A stretch of DNA of 41,202 bases from J005 sp964613235 (GTDB lineage Bacteria; Pseudomonadota; Zetaproteobacteria; Mariprofundales; Mariprofundaceae), in the NCBI GenBank assembly GCA_964613235.1, contig CAZTGM010000008.1, positions 1-41,202 on the forward strand. Reading direction: 5' to 3'. The notes under the pieces were generated by a model, which did no database searches, was not told the origin of the DNA, and saw only the letters and a program-made list of their open reading frames with translations. Position 1 is the first letter of the stretch; every line of letters starts with the position of its first letter. The position numbers were made by a program, and so were the translations under genes. Below are positions 8,952-16,466 of this stretch, piece after piece.

Positions 8952-10154
8952 ATGATTACACTTTCCCAACGTATCCAGCAAGTTCAACCTTCGGCCACAC
9001 TGGCCATCACAGCCAAGGCGGCGGAATTACGCGCTGCAGGCCGAAAAATTATTTCCCTGTCCGTCGGCGAGCCCGACTTCGACACCCCGAAACACGCCTG
9101 CAAGGCTGCCATCGAAGCCATCGAACAGGGCTTCACCCGTTATACAGCCGTGGCCGGCATCCCCGAATTACGCCAAGCCATCGCCGAGAAATTCCGGCGA
9201 GACAATGATCTCGATTACGAAGCCGAGGATATTCTCGTCTCCACGGGAGGCAAACAATGCATTTACAACCTGCTGCAGGCGATGATCAATCCCGGCGATG
9301 AGGTCATCATTCCTGCCCCTTACTGGGTCTCCTATCCGGACATGGTGCTGCTGGCCGGAGGTGCGCCGGTGATTGTGCCAACCACAGTCGATAATCATTT
9401 CCGTCTTGCCGCGGATCAGCTGGAGCAGACCATCACCCCGAAAACACGTCTATTGTTCCTGAACTCGCCATCCAACCCGACCGGCATGTGTTATTCGACC
9501 GAGGACCTGGCCGCACTGGGCAACGTGCTGCGCCGCCATCCGCAGGTAGCCGTGGCCACTGACGACATGTACGAAAAAATTATCTTTGACGGTCGCAACT
9601 TTGCCACCTTCGCCCAAGTCAACCCCGATCTGAAAGAGCGCACGATTACGCTCAATGGCGTTTCCAAAGCCTATTGCATGACCGGCTGGCGCATCGGCTT
9701 CTGTGCCGGACCCCGACACCTGATCAAGGCCATGGCCAAGGTGCAGGGACAAAGTACGTCCAACCCCAATGCCATCGCCCAGAAGGCCGCACTTGCCGCA
9801 CTGACCGGCCCGACCGATGAACTGGAGCATATGGTACGCGTTTATGAAACACGCCGCTGCTGGCTTGTTGAAGCCCTGAATGCCATTGATGGCATACACT
9901 GCATCATGCCGGAAGGCGCGTTTTATGTATTTCCGTCCATCGCTGGCTGGCTGGGCCGCAAGACACAAGATGGTCGCACGCTGGATAATGATGTCGCCAT
10001 CTGCGAGTGGCTGCTGGCAGAAGCCGGCGTGGCTCTGGTGCCAGGCACGGCCTTCGGCGCGCCCGGCCATGTACGCTTCTCCTATGCCGTGACACAGGAC
10101 ATGCTGGAAGAAGCTGTCCAGCGCATCGCCGAGGCCGTTCAACAATTGCGCTGA
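8952..10154 (+). CDS. class I pyridoxal-phosphate aminotransferase (aspartate aminotransferase type)
   Basis: The protein starts MITLSQRIQQVQPSATLAI and follows the AspC-Ib pattern: SLSVGEPDFDTPKH, YTAVAGIPELRQAI, STGGKQCIYNL, LNSPSNPTGMCY, the PLP lysine in NGVSKAYCMTGWRIGF (about residue 238) and the C-terminal VRFSYAV. It should transfer amino groups between aspartate (or a similar amino acid) and 2-oxoglutarate. ATG 8952 gives the usual 400-residue length and family start. ATG 8928 has GAGG only 4 bases upstream and would add eight residues (MHSWQNQR); it cannot be excluded. The gene is divergent from the dehydrogenase and 7 bases ahead of the DUF393 gene, so it probably leads the metH operon. 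Confidence 0.93.
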   Translation: MITLSQRIQQVQPSATLAITAKAAELRAAGRKIISLSVGEPDFDTPKHACKAAIEAIEQGFTRYTAVAGIPELRQAIAEKFRRDNDLDYEAEDILVSTGGKQCIYNLLQAMINPGDEVIIPAPYWVSYPDMVLLAGGAPVIVPTTVDNHFRLAADQLEQTITPKTRLLFLNSPSNPTGMCYSTEDLAALGNVLRRHPQVAVATDDMYEKIIFDGRNFATFAQVNPDLKERTITLNGVSKAYCMTGWRIGFCAGPRHLIKAMAKVQGQSTSNPNAIAQKAALAALTGPTDELEHMVRVYETRRCWLVEALNAIDGIHCIMPEGAFYVFPSIAGWLGRKTQDGRTLDNDVAICEWLLAEAGVALVPGTAFGAPGHVRFSYAVTQDMLEEAVQRIAEAVQQLR

Positions 10155-10161
10155 TGCGATC

Positions 10162-10533
10162 ATGGCCGAAAATACTCCTTCACTGACGGTCTTTTATGAC
10201 GGCGCCTGTCCGCGCTGCGTGAAAGATCGCCGGCGCTTTGAGCAGATGGCCCGCAATACGGGAACTCAGGTGCAATGGCTGGATATCACCGGCCGCGATG
10301 AAGAGCTTCAGCAACTGGGCATCGATCCTCATGCGGCCTTAACCGAACTGCATGTGCAGGATGCTTCCGGACATATTCTGCGCGAACTCGATGCCTATAT
10401 CGCACTGATGCGACATGTGCCCCGCCTGAAGCCCCTGGCCTGGCTGATCGGCCTGCCGCTGATTCGCCCCGCTCTTGCCCATTTCTATCACTGGAGTGTG
10501 CAGCGACGCCTGCGTCGACAGGGGCGATTGTGA
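10162..10533 (+). CDS. DUF393 (DCC family) thiol-disulfide-like protein
   Basis: The 123-residue protein begins LTVFYDGACPRCVKDRRRF, the DxxCxxC signature of the DCC/DUF393 family, whose members are predicted thioredoxin-fold redox proteins. The remainder matches the family pattern: VQWLDITGRDEELQQLGI, ELHVQDASGHILRELDAYIALMR, and a hydrophobic segment LAWLIGLPLIRPALAHFYHW, which may touch the membrane. The last 14 residues are very basic (RRLRRQGRL end). The gene ends in GTGA overlapping the start of the next gene, so the two are co-translated. No biochemical role is established that I could assign with confidence. Confidence 0.88.
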   Translation: MAENTPSLTVFYDGACPRCVKDRRRFEQMARNTGTQVQWLDITGRDEELQQLGIDPHAALTELHVQDASGHILRELDAYIALMRHVPRLKPLAWLIGLPLIRPALAHFYHWSVQRRLRRQGRL

Positions 10534-10790
10534 ACGAAACCATTCGTATTTGCCTTGGCCCGGAATGCGCACAATGCGGCGGCCCTGAACTGTTACAGCA
10601 ACTCCATGACCTGGATATCCCCGTCAAACGTTGCCATTGTCAGGGCCTGTGTCATGAAGCACCGATTGCCTTTATCGGCACGCGCTGTATGGCAGCTGCT
10701 GATTTCGAAACACTGATTCGGCGCATCGTTTCACAGCAAGGGCATAAATCGTTACCATCGCCCCCCGGGATCTGTGATAACAGGCCCTGA
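10530..10790 (+). CDS. small thioredoxin-like [2Fe-2S] protein
   Basis: The start is GTG 10530, overlapping the preceding stop (GTGA). The 86-residue product has CLGPECAQCGG, then CHCQGLCHEAP and FIGTRCM. A Cys pair near the N-terminus followed 30 residues later by CxGxC resembles the NuoE-like thioredoxin-fold 2Fe-2S ferredoxins, here much shortened. Such a protein could carry electrons or sense redox state. The tail after residue 70 (QGHKSLPSPPGICDNRP) looks unstructured. Its pairing with a DCC-family protein and with metH is of interest because methionine synthase needs an electron donor for cobalamin reactivation, but that link is inference only. Confidence 0.75.
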   Translation: MNETIRICLGPECAQCGGPELLQQLHDLDIPVKRCHCQGLCHEAPIAFIGTRCMAAADFETLIRRIVSQQGHKSLPSPPGICDNRP

Positions 10791-10820
10791 AATCCAGTCA
10801 GACAGGTACAATCGATCTCC

Positions 10821-13800
10821 ATGAACACCCTTGACCACCATGCCCGCACCGCTGTGTTGCACCATGCCCTGAGCAAACGCATCCTGATTCTCGACGGTGC
10901 CATGGGTACGATGATCCAGCAGCATCAACTGGAAGAAGCCGATTATCGCGGCGAACGCTTTGCCGACTGGCATTCCGAACTGAAAGGCAACAATGACCTG
11001 TTATCACTGACCCAGCCGCAAATCATCCGCGATATTCATACGGCCTATCTGGAGGCCGGCGCGGATATCATCGAAACGAATACGTTCAATGCCAATTCGG
11101 TATCCATGGCCGATTATCATATGGAAGAGCTGGTCTATGAGCTGAATGTCGCCGGTACCCGGCTGGCACGTGAAGCCGTCGATGCACTGGATACGGCGGA
11201 TAAGCCACGTTTTGTTGCCGGCGTGCTCGGTCCAACATCACGTACCTGTTCCATCAGCCCCGACGTCAATGACCCGGGCTATCGCAACATCACCTTTGAT
11301 GAACTGGTGGATACCTATCTTGAAGCCACACGCGGCCTCATCGATGGCGGTGCGGATATCCTGCTGATTGAGACGGTGTTCGATACGCTTAATGCCAAGG
11401 CCGCCGTTTTCGCCATCAAACAGTATTTTGATAAGCATGACGTGGAGCTGCCAATCATGATCTCCGGCACCATCACCGATGCCTCGGGACGCACCCTGTC
11501 CGGCCAGACTGCCACAGCGTTCTACGATGCCCTGGCGCATGCCGAACCGCTGTCGATCGGACTGAACTGCGCACTCGGTGCCGGCGAATTGCGCCAGTAT
11601 ATTGAGGAATTGTCCGCCACGGCGGCCTGCCATATCAATGCCCATCCCAATGCCGGCCTGCCCAATGCCTTTGGCGGTTACGATGAAACACCGAGCGATA
11701 TGGCCGCAGAAATCGGCGAATGGGCACGCTCCGGTTTCCTGAACATCATCGGGGGCTGCTGTGGCACCAGCCCGGATCACATCCGTGCCATTGCCGAGGC
11801 CGTACAAGGTGTTGCTCCACGCGTCATACCGGAGCTGCCGGTCGAGTGTCGCCTCTCCGGCCTGGAGCCATTGCACATCGGTGAGGACTCCCTGTTCGTC
11901 AATGTCGGCGAACGCGCCAATGTCACAGGTTCCGCCCGCTTCAAACGCCTGATCATGGAAGACGACTATGCCACGGCACTGGATATCTGCCGCGAACAGG
12001 TGGAAAACGGTGCACAAATCATCGATGTGAATATGGATGAGGCCATGCTCGATGGTAAAGCGGCCATGACCACCTTCCTCAATCTCATCGCATCCGAACC
12101 GGACATCTCACGCATACCGGTCATGATCGACTCATCCAAATGGGAAATCATCGAGGCAGGCCTGAAATGCATTCAGGGCAAGGGTGTGGTCAACTCGATC
12201 TCACTGAAGGAAGGCAAGGATGTGTTTGTGCATCATGCCCGGTTGCTGCGCCGCTATGGTGCGGCCGTCATCGTCATGGCTTTTGATGAGGACGGCCAGG
12301 CCGATACCTATAAGCGCAAAATCGAAATCTGTGAACGATCCTATCGCATTCTTGTCGACGAAGTCGGCTTTCCGCCTGAGGATATCATTTTCGACCCGAA
12401 CATTTTTGCCATCGCCACCGGCATCGATGAACACAACAATTATGCCGTCGATTTTATCGAAGCCACCAGCTGGATTAGGGAACACCTGCCGCATGCGATG
12501 ATTTCCGGCGGTGTGTCCAATGTATCCTTTTCGTTCCGCGGCAACAATCCGGTGCGCGAGGCCATTCATTCGGTATTTCTCTATCACGCCATCAAACGCG
12601 GCATGACCATGGGCATCGTCAATGCCGGTCAGCTGGCCGTCTATGACGATCTGCCGGAAGAATTGCGCGAACGTGTCGAAGATGTCGTGCTTAACCGACG
12701 GCCGGATGCTACCGAGCGTCTGCTGGACATCGCCGAACAATATCGCGGCGATGGCACACAGGCTAAAAAGGAAAACCTGGAATGGCGCGAATGGCCGGTC
12801 GGCAAACGTCTGGAGCATGCGCTGGTCAAGGGCATTGATGCCTATGTGGAAACGGATGTGGAGGAAGCGCGCCAGCAATACGACCGCCCCATTGAGGTTA
12901 TCGAAGGGCCGTTGATGGATGGCATGAATGTCGTTGGTGATCTGTTCGGAGCAGGCAAAATGTTCCTGCCGCAGGTGGTCAAGTCAGCGCGTGTCATGAA
13001 AAAGGCCGTAGCCGTATTGCTGCCCTATATCGAAGCTGAAAAGAGCGAGGGGTCATCTTCCAACGGCACCGTGCTTATGGCCACGGTCAAGGGCGATGTG
13101 CATGATATCGGCAAGAACATCGTCGGCGTTGTATTGCAATGCAATAATTTCGAGGTCATCGATCTTGGCGTCATGGTACCGGCCAGCACGATTCTGGACG
13201 AAGCGCGCAAACATAACGTCGATATCATCGGTCTCTCCGGCCTGATCACCCCATCACTGGATGAAATGGTACATATTGCCAAGGAAATGAAACGGCTGGG
13301 ATTTGATATTCCGATCATGCTCGGCGGTGCCACGACATCGAAAGCGCATACGGCCGTTAAAATCGAACCAGAATATGACCAGCCGGTGGTCTGGGTCAAG
13401 GATGCCTCGCGTGCCGTCGGCGTTGCGCAAAACCTGATTTCCGAGGCATACCGTGAAAGTTTCGTTCAAAAGATTCGCGAGGAATACCAGGGCGTGCGCG
13501 AACGTTATCTGGGACGCCAGCAACAAACTGCATGGCTGACACTGGATGAGGCACGCGCCAATCGCATCGAACTTGGGACGGAAGATATTGCACCAGCCCC
13601 CAGGCAACCGGGCGTCACGGCACTGGATGCCATCGATCTTGAGCGCATCCGCAGCTTTATCGACTGGACACCGTTCTTCTCGGCCTGGGAGCTAAACGGC
13701 GCGTATCCGCGCATTCTCTCCGACCCGCACAAGGGCAAGGAAGCGAAAAAGTTGTTTGACGATGCACAACACTGGCTCGACCACATTATCGCTGAACGCT

Positions 13801-14495
13801 GGTTTGAAGCTCGCGCTGTCTTCGGCCTGTTTCCAGCTCGTGCCACGGATGATGACAGCATCATCATCTTTGATGATGAAGGCTGCAGCCGGGAACGCAC
13901 GCGCTTCCATTTCTTGCGTCAGCAGACGGACAAAAAGGATACGCGCGCCAATCTTTGTCTGGCCGATTTTATTGCCCGCAAGGCTTGCGATCATCTCGGC
14001 GCATTTGCTGTGGGCATTTTCGGCGCAGAAGAACGTGCCAAAGCCTTTGAGGCTGAACATGATGATTACCATGCCATTATGATCAAGGTGCTGGCAGACC
14101 GCATGGCTGAAGCGCTGGCGGAAATGCTGCACTGTGATGTACGACGCGAATACTGGGGCTATGCAGCCAACGAGTCGTTGTCCATGGAAGATATGGTTCA
14201 CGAAAAATATCAGGGCATCCGCCCTGCCGCCGGCTATCCAGCTTGCCCGGAACATACGGAAAAAGGCACATTATGGCGCCTGCTCGATGTCGAAAATCGC
14301 ATCGGCATGCAACTGACCGAATCCTATGCCATGTTACCTGCATCGGCCGTATCCGGCCTGTATTTCGCCAGCCCGAAAGCACGTTATTTTACGGTCGGTA
14401 AAATCAACCATGACCAGACCGCCGACTATGCCAGGCGCAAGGGCATGACAATCGAAGAGGCCGAACGCTGGCTCGCACCCAATCTGGGATACTGA
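10821..14495 (+). CDS. metH: cobalamin-dependent methionine synthase
   Basis: The 1224-residue protein is the normal MetH length and has all four modules. The homocysteine domain carries the zinc cysteines in LNCALG (about residue 250) and GGCCGTSPDHI (about 312). The methyltetrahydrofolate domain (about 350-640) includes FVNVGERANVTGS and MIDSSKWEIIEAGLKC. The B12-binding module has DVHDIGKNIV with the cobalt-ligating His near residue 760. The C-terminal SAM-dependent reactivation domain (about 900-1224) contains GLYFASPKARYF. It methylates homocysteine to methionine using methyltetrahydrofolate. The gap to the gene before it is 30 bases, leaving no room for a cobalamin or SAH riboswitch, so any regulation must act at the head of the operon. 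Confidence 0.98.
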   Translation: MNTLDHHARTAVLHHALSKRILILDGAMGTMIQQHQLEEADYRGERFADWHSELKGNNDLLSLTQPQIIRDIHTAYLEAGADIIETNTFNANSVSMADYHMEELVYELNVAGTRLAREAVDALDTADKPRFVAGVLGPTSRTCSISPDVNDPGYRNITFDELVDTYLEATRGLIDGGADILLIETVFDTLNAKAAVFAIKQYFDKHDVELPIMISGTITDASGRTLSGQTATAFYDALAHAEPLSIGLNCALGAGELRQYIEELSATAACHINAHPNAGLPNAFGGYDETPSDMAAEIGEWARSGFLNIIGGCCGTSPDHIRAIAEAVQGVAPRVIPELPVECRLSGLEPLHIGEDSLFVNVGERANVTGSARFKRLIMEDDYATALDICREQVENGAQIIDVNMDEAMLDGKAAMTTFLNLIASEPDISRIPVMIDSSKWEIIEAGLKCIQGKGVVNSISLKEGKDVFVHHARLLRRYGAAVIVMAFDEDGQADTYKRKIEICERSYRILVDEVGFPPEDIIFDPNIFAIATGIDEHNNYAVDFIEATSWIREHLPHAMISGGVSNVSFSFRGNNPVREAIHSVFLYHAIKRGMTMGIVNAGQLAVYDDLPEELRERVEDVVLNRRPDATERLLDIAEQYRGDGTQAKKENLEWREWPVGKRLEHALVKGIDAYVETDVEEARQQYDRPIEVIEGPLMDGMNVVGDLFGAGKMFLPQVVKSARVMKKAVAVLLPYIEAEKSEGSSSNGTVLMATVKGDVHDIGKNIVGVVLQCNNFEVIDLGVMVPASTILDEARKHNVDIIGLSGLITPSLDEMVHIAKEMKRLGFDIPIMLGGATTSKAHTAVKIEPEYDQPVVWVKDASRAVGVAQNLISEAYRESFVQKIREEYQGVRERYLGRQQQTAWLTLDEARANRIELGTEDIAPAPRQPGVTALDAIDLERIRSFIDWTPFFSAWELNGAYPRILSDPHKGKEAKKLFDDAQHWLDHIIAERWFEARAVFGLFPARATDDDSIIIFDDEGCSRERTRFHFLRQQTDKKDTRANLCLADFIARKACDHLGAFAVGIFGAEERAKAFEAEHDDYHAIMIKVLADRMAEALAEMLHCDVRREYWGYAANESLSMEDMVHEKYQGIRPAAGYPACPEHTEKGTLWRLLDVENRIGMQLTESYAMLPASAVSGLYFASPKARYFTVGKINHDQTADYARRKGMTIEEAERWLAPNLGY

Positions 14496-14498
14496 ACC

Positions 14499-15995
14499 TT
14501 GCATTCACGGAAGACACATATTGCTGCACTGATGGCGCATAGCGATGTCAAATTCGGTACCAGCGGGGCCCGCGGACTGGCGCGCGATATGACCGATCGC
14601 ATCTGCTATGCCTACACACTGGCCTTTATCGACTGGCTAAAGGAATGCGGGCAAATCACAACCAACGATCGCATTGCCATTGCCGGTGATTTTCGCCCCA
14701 GCACACCGAGAATCATGCATGCTGTCGCTGCAGCCATTGCGGATGCAGGAATGGAAGCACTTCATTGCGGTTTTATCCCGACACCGACATTGGCCAATTA
14801 TGCTATCGGTCAGGGTATCGCCTCGATCATGATCACCGGTAGTCATATTCCCGATGACCGCAACGGTATCAAATTTTACAAGCCGGCAGGTGAAATCCTG
14901 AAATCCGACGAACAGGCCATGACCCAACGACATGTCCATCTGCCCGAACAGCGATTCGATCATGGAGGCCAACTGATTTCACCCGCCCCCCTGCCGAACA
15001 TCTGCGGAGCTGCACAGCAGCAATATATCCGGCGCTATCTATCTGTCTTTCCGGCATCATGTCTGAGCGGATTACGCATCGGAATCTATGAGCATTCAAC
15101 CGTCGCTCGGGATATCCTGTCTGAAGTTTTCAGTGCTCTCGGCGCTGACATCATCCGGCTGGGGCGTTCCGAACAATTCATCCCAGTTGATACCGAAGCT
15201 ATTCGCCCTGAAGACATCACGCTGGCAAAACAATGGAGCAGTGAGCACCGGCTTGATTGCATTGTATCCGCCGATGGTGATGGTGACCGTCCACTCATCA
15301 GCGATGAATATGGCAACTGGCTACGTGGCGATATCGCTGGTATTCTGTGCGCACGTTATCTTGGTATTGATAGTATTGCCTTGCCGGTAAGCTGCAACAC
15401 AGCCGTCGAGCAATGCGGCTGGTTTACGCATATCCGGCGCACCCGTATCGGCTCCCCATTTGTCATCGAAACCATGCAACAAGCCTTGCACAATGGCGAG
15501 TCCCCTGTCGCAGGCTATGAAGCCAATGGCGGATTTCTGACCGCCAGCGATATCATGTTAAACGGACATCTTCTGCCTGCCCTGCCTACACGCGATGCTC
15601 TCATCGTGCCTTTGGCGATTCTGGCACTGGCGCAACAGATGTCGTCTTCCGTTGCCGAACTCTGCCATCATTTGCCAGCACGTTTTACTTTCAGCGACCG
15701 TCTGAAAGGTTTCCCGACAGATATCAGCTCTAGCCGCCTGCAGCCGTTATACGGACCCCATGGCCAAGGCAACATGCAGGCTGCCGAACAGTTGTTTGCC
15801 GCTTATTTCGGCCCTGTTGCCGCTATGGATACCACGGATGGCATCCGCATGACATTCGCCAATGGTGATATCATTCATCTGCGCCCGTCGGGTAACGCAC
15901 CGGAACTGCGTTGCTATACTGAGGCCTCCACACAATCGCAGGCACGGAAACTTAATAAGCAGTGCCTCGATATCCTTGAAACATGGCGCCCCTGA
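14499..15995 (+). CDS. phosphohexomutase (phosphomannomutase/phosphoglucomutase family)
   Basis: The 498-residue protein has the four family motifs: FGTSGARG near the N-terminus, the phosphoserine loop ITGSHIPDDRNG, the metal-binding loop SADGDGDRP and the phosphate-binding loop RPSGNAPELRCYTEA, plus the sugar-recognition loop YEANGGFL. It interconverts hexose 1- and 6-phosphates for cell-surface polysaccharide synthesis. Whether mannose, glucose or glucosamine is preferred cannot be read with certainty. The start is TTG 14499, three bases after the metH stop, with GGGA 9 bases upstream. ATG 14532 (MAHSDVKFGTSG) is the alternative and would leave few residues before the first motif. It appears to be the last gene of the plus-strand operon. 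Confidence 0.9.
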   Translation: MHSRKTHIAALMAHSDVKFGTSGARGLARDMTDRICYAYTLAFIDWLKECGQITTNDRIAIAGDFRPSTPRIMHAVAAAIADAGMEALHCGFIPTPTLANYAIGQGIASIMITGSHIPDDRNGIKFYKPAGEILKSDEQAMTQRHVHLPEQRFDHGGQLISPAPLPNICGAAQQQYIRRYLSVFPASCLSGLRIGIYEHSTVARDILSEVFSALGADIIRLGRSEQFIPVDTEAIRPEDITLAKQWSSEHRLDCIVSADGDGDRPLISDEYGNWLRGDIAGILCARYLGIDSIALPVSCNTAVEQCGWFTHIRRTRIGSPFVIETMQQALHNGESPVAGYEANGGFLTASDIMLNGHLLPALPTRDALIVPLAILALAQQMSSSVAELCHHLPARFTFSDRLKGFPTDISSSRLQPLYGPHGQGNMQAAEQLFAAYFGPVAAMDTTDGIRMTFANGDIIHLRPSGNAPELRCYTEASTQSQARKLNKQCLDILETWRP

Positions 15996-16070
15996 TCTGC
16001 GCAGCCAGAAAATACCGTTGAATGGTATTCCCGTCGTCACGCATTCAATTTCTGACAATATTCGATCACA

Positions 16071-16084
16071 TATGACCGGTCATA
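16071..16084. promoter_or_regulatory. perfect 14-bp palindrome, possible operator
   Basis: TATGACCGGTCATA reads identically on both strands. It has no loop, so it is suited to binding a dimeric protein rather than forming an RNA hairpin. It lies 10 bases upstream of the -35 of the rightward promoter-like sequence, a position typical for an activator or repressor site. No second copy was noticed by eye elsewhere in the window. Confidence 0.4.
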
Positions 16085-16094
16085 ATCTGCTCCC

Positions 16095-16123
16095 GTGACA
16101 ATTAATGCTGTACTGTGAATAAA
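16095..16123 (+). promoter_or_regulatory. sigma70-like promoter, rightward
   Basis: GTGACA (5 of 6 to TTGACA) and AATAAA (4 of 6 to TATAAT) are separated by 17 bases, with TG near the -10. Transcription would begin near 16130 and run into the gene-poor interval rather than into a normal gene. Predicted from sequence only. Confidence 0.35.
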
Positions 16124-16187
16124 CAGCAGTCACAGGTCATACTCGGCGGGATATGAGGAAGCATGGAGGCTTCCCACGGAAAGAGCC

Positions 16188-16250
16188 ATGAAGAAAACAG
16201 GACTCAATAACGTATTACGGGGCTTTGATGGGACGGTAGCGACGGACTGA
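16188..16250 (+). CDS. possible 20-residue peptide frame
   Basis: An ATG preceded by GGA at 7 bases opens a short frame encoding MKKTGLNNVLRGFDGTVATD, ending at TGA 16248-16250 and followed at once by seven T residues. It lies downstream of the promoter-like sequence and of a GGAAGC/GCTTCC hairpin that would hold a GGAGG-like run. It could be a small protein, a leader peptide or chance. The residue mix is unremarkable and there is no membrane helix. Low confidence. Confidence 0.2.
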   Translation: MKKTGLNNVLRGFDGTVATD

Positions 16251-16320
16251 TTTTTTTCCGGGATTTCGTGGCGCCGGCCTGCACTCGCGGAGGCCGCTGC
16301 TGTACCGCCATCGTGATTAA

Positions 16321-16443
16321 CACCTCGCTGCAGAATACATCTCCTCTGCAGCCGAGCTGGCATCATTGTTTATCGATCGGTTACCTGAAATTCTGAAAAT
16401 CAAAAAGGAATATACCGAGAATAGTCTGTCGGATCATCAGTAA
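16321..16443 (+). pseudogene. possible 3' remnant of a decayed gene
   Basis: The frame directly after a TAA (16318-16320) encodes 40 residues beginning HLAAEYISSAAELASLF and ending at TAA 16441-16443. The composition is that of a helical soluble protein (EILKIKKEYTENS), unlike the random translations around it, and there is no ATG or ribosome site. This suggests the C-terminus of a gene whose upstream part has decayed. The family is not recognised and the call could be coincidence. Confidence 0.2.
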
Positions 16444-16466
16444 CTGACATGCCATCTCCCCATCGC

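Larger units (their letters stand above)
15996..16466. other. 471-bp gene-poor interval between convergent genes
   Basis: This is the longest stretch without an evident gene. It lies between convergent pgm-type and fadE genes, where only terminators would be expected. Going rightward it holds two overlapping inverted repeats: AATACC/GGTATT at 16011-16029 and TTGAATG/CATTCAA at 16018-16048. These cannot form together. Next come a perfect 14-base palindrome (16071-16084), a sigma70-like promoter (16095-16123), a hairpin GGAAGC-6-GCTTCC (16157-16174), a 20-codon frame (16188-16250), a run of seven T (16251-16257) and a decayed-looking frame (16321-16443). No clear intrinsic terminator serves either flanking gene. 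Confidence 0.6.

Noticed and set aside
10791..10820. Cobalamin or SAH riboswitch before metH
   Set aside because: Only 30 bases separate metH from the preceding gene; no room for either fold.
11238..12017. 259-codon minus-strand frame opposite metH
   Set aside because: It is antisense to the conserved homocysteine domain; its composition is that of a mirror frame and no ribosome site or motif is present.
16130..16366. 78-codon minus-strand frame in the intergenic gap
   Set aside because: A short hydrophobic patch resembles a signal peptide, but it sits in the middle of the frame, there is no ribosome site and no sensible mature protein follows.
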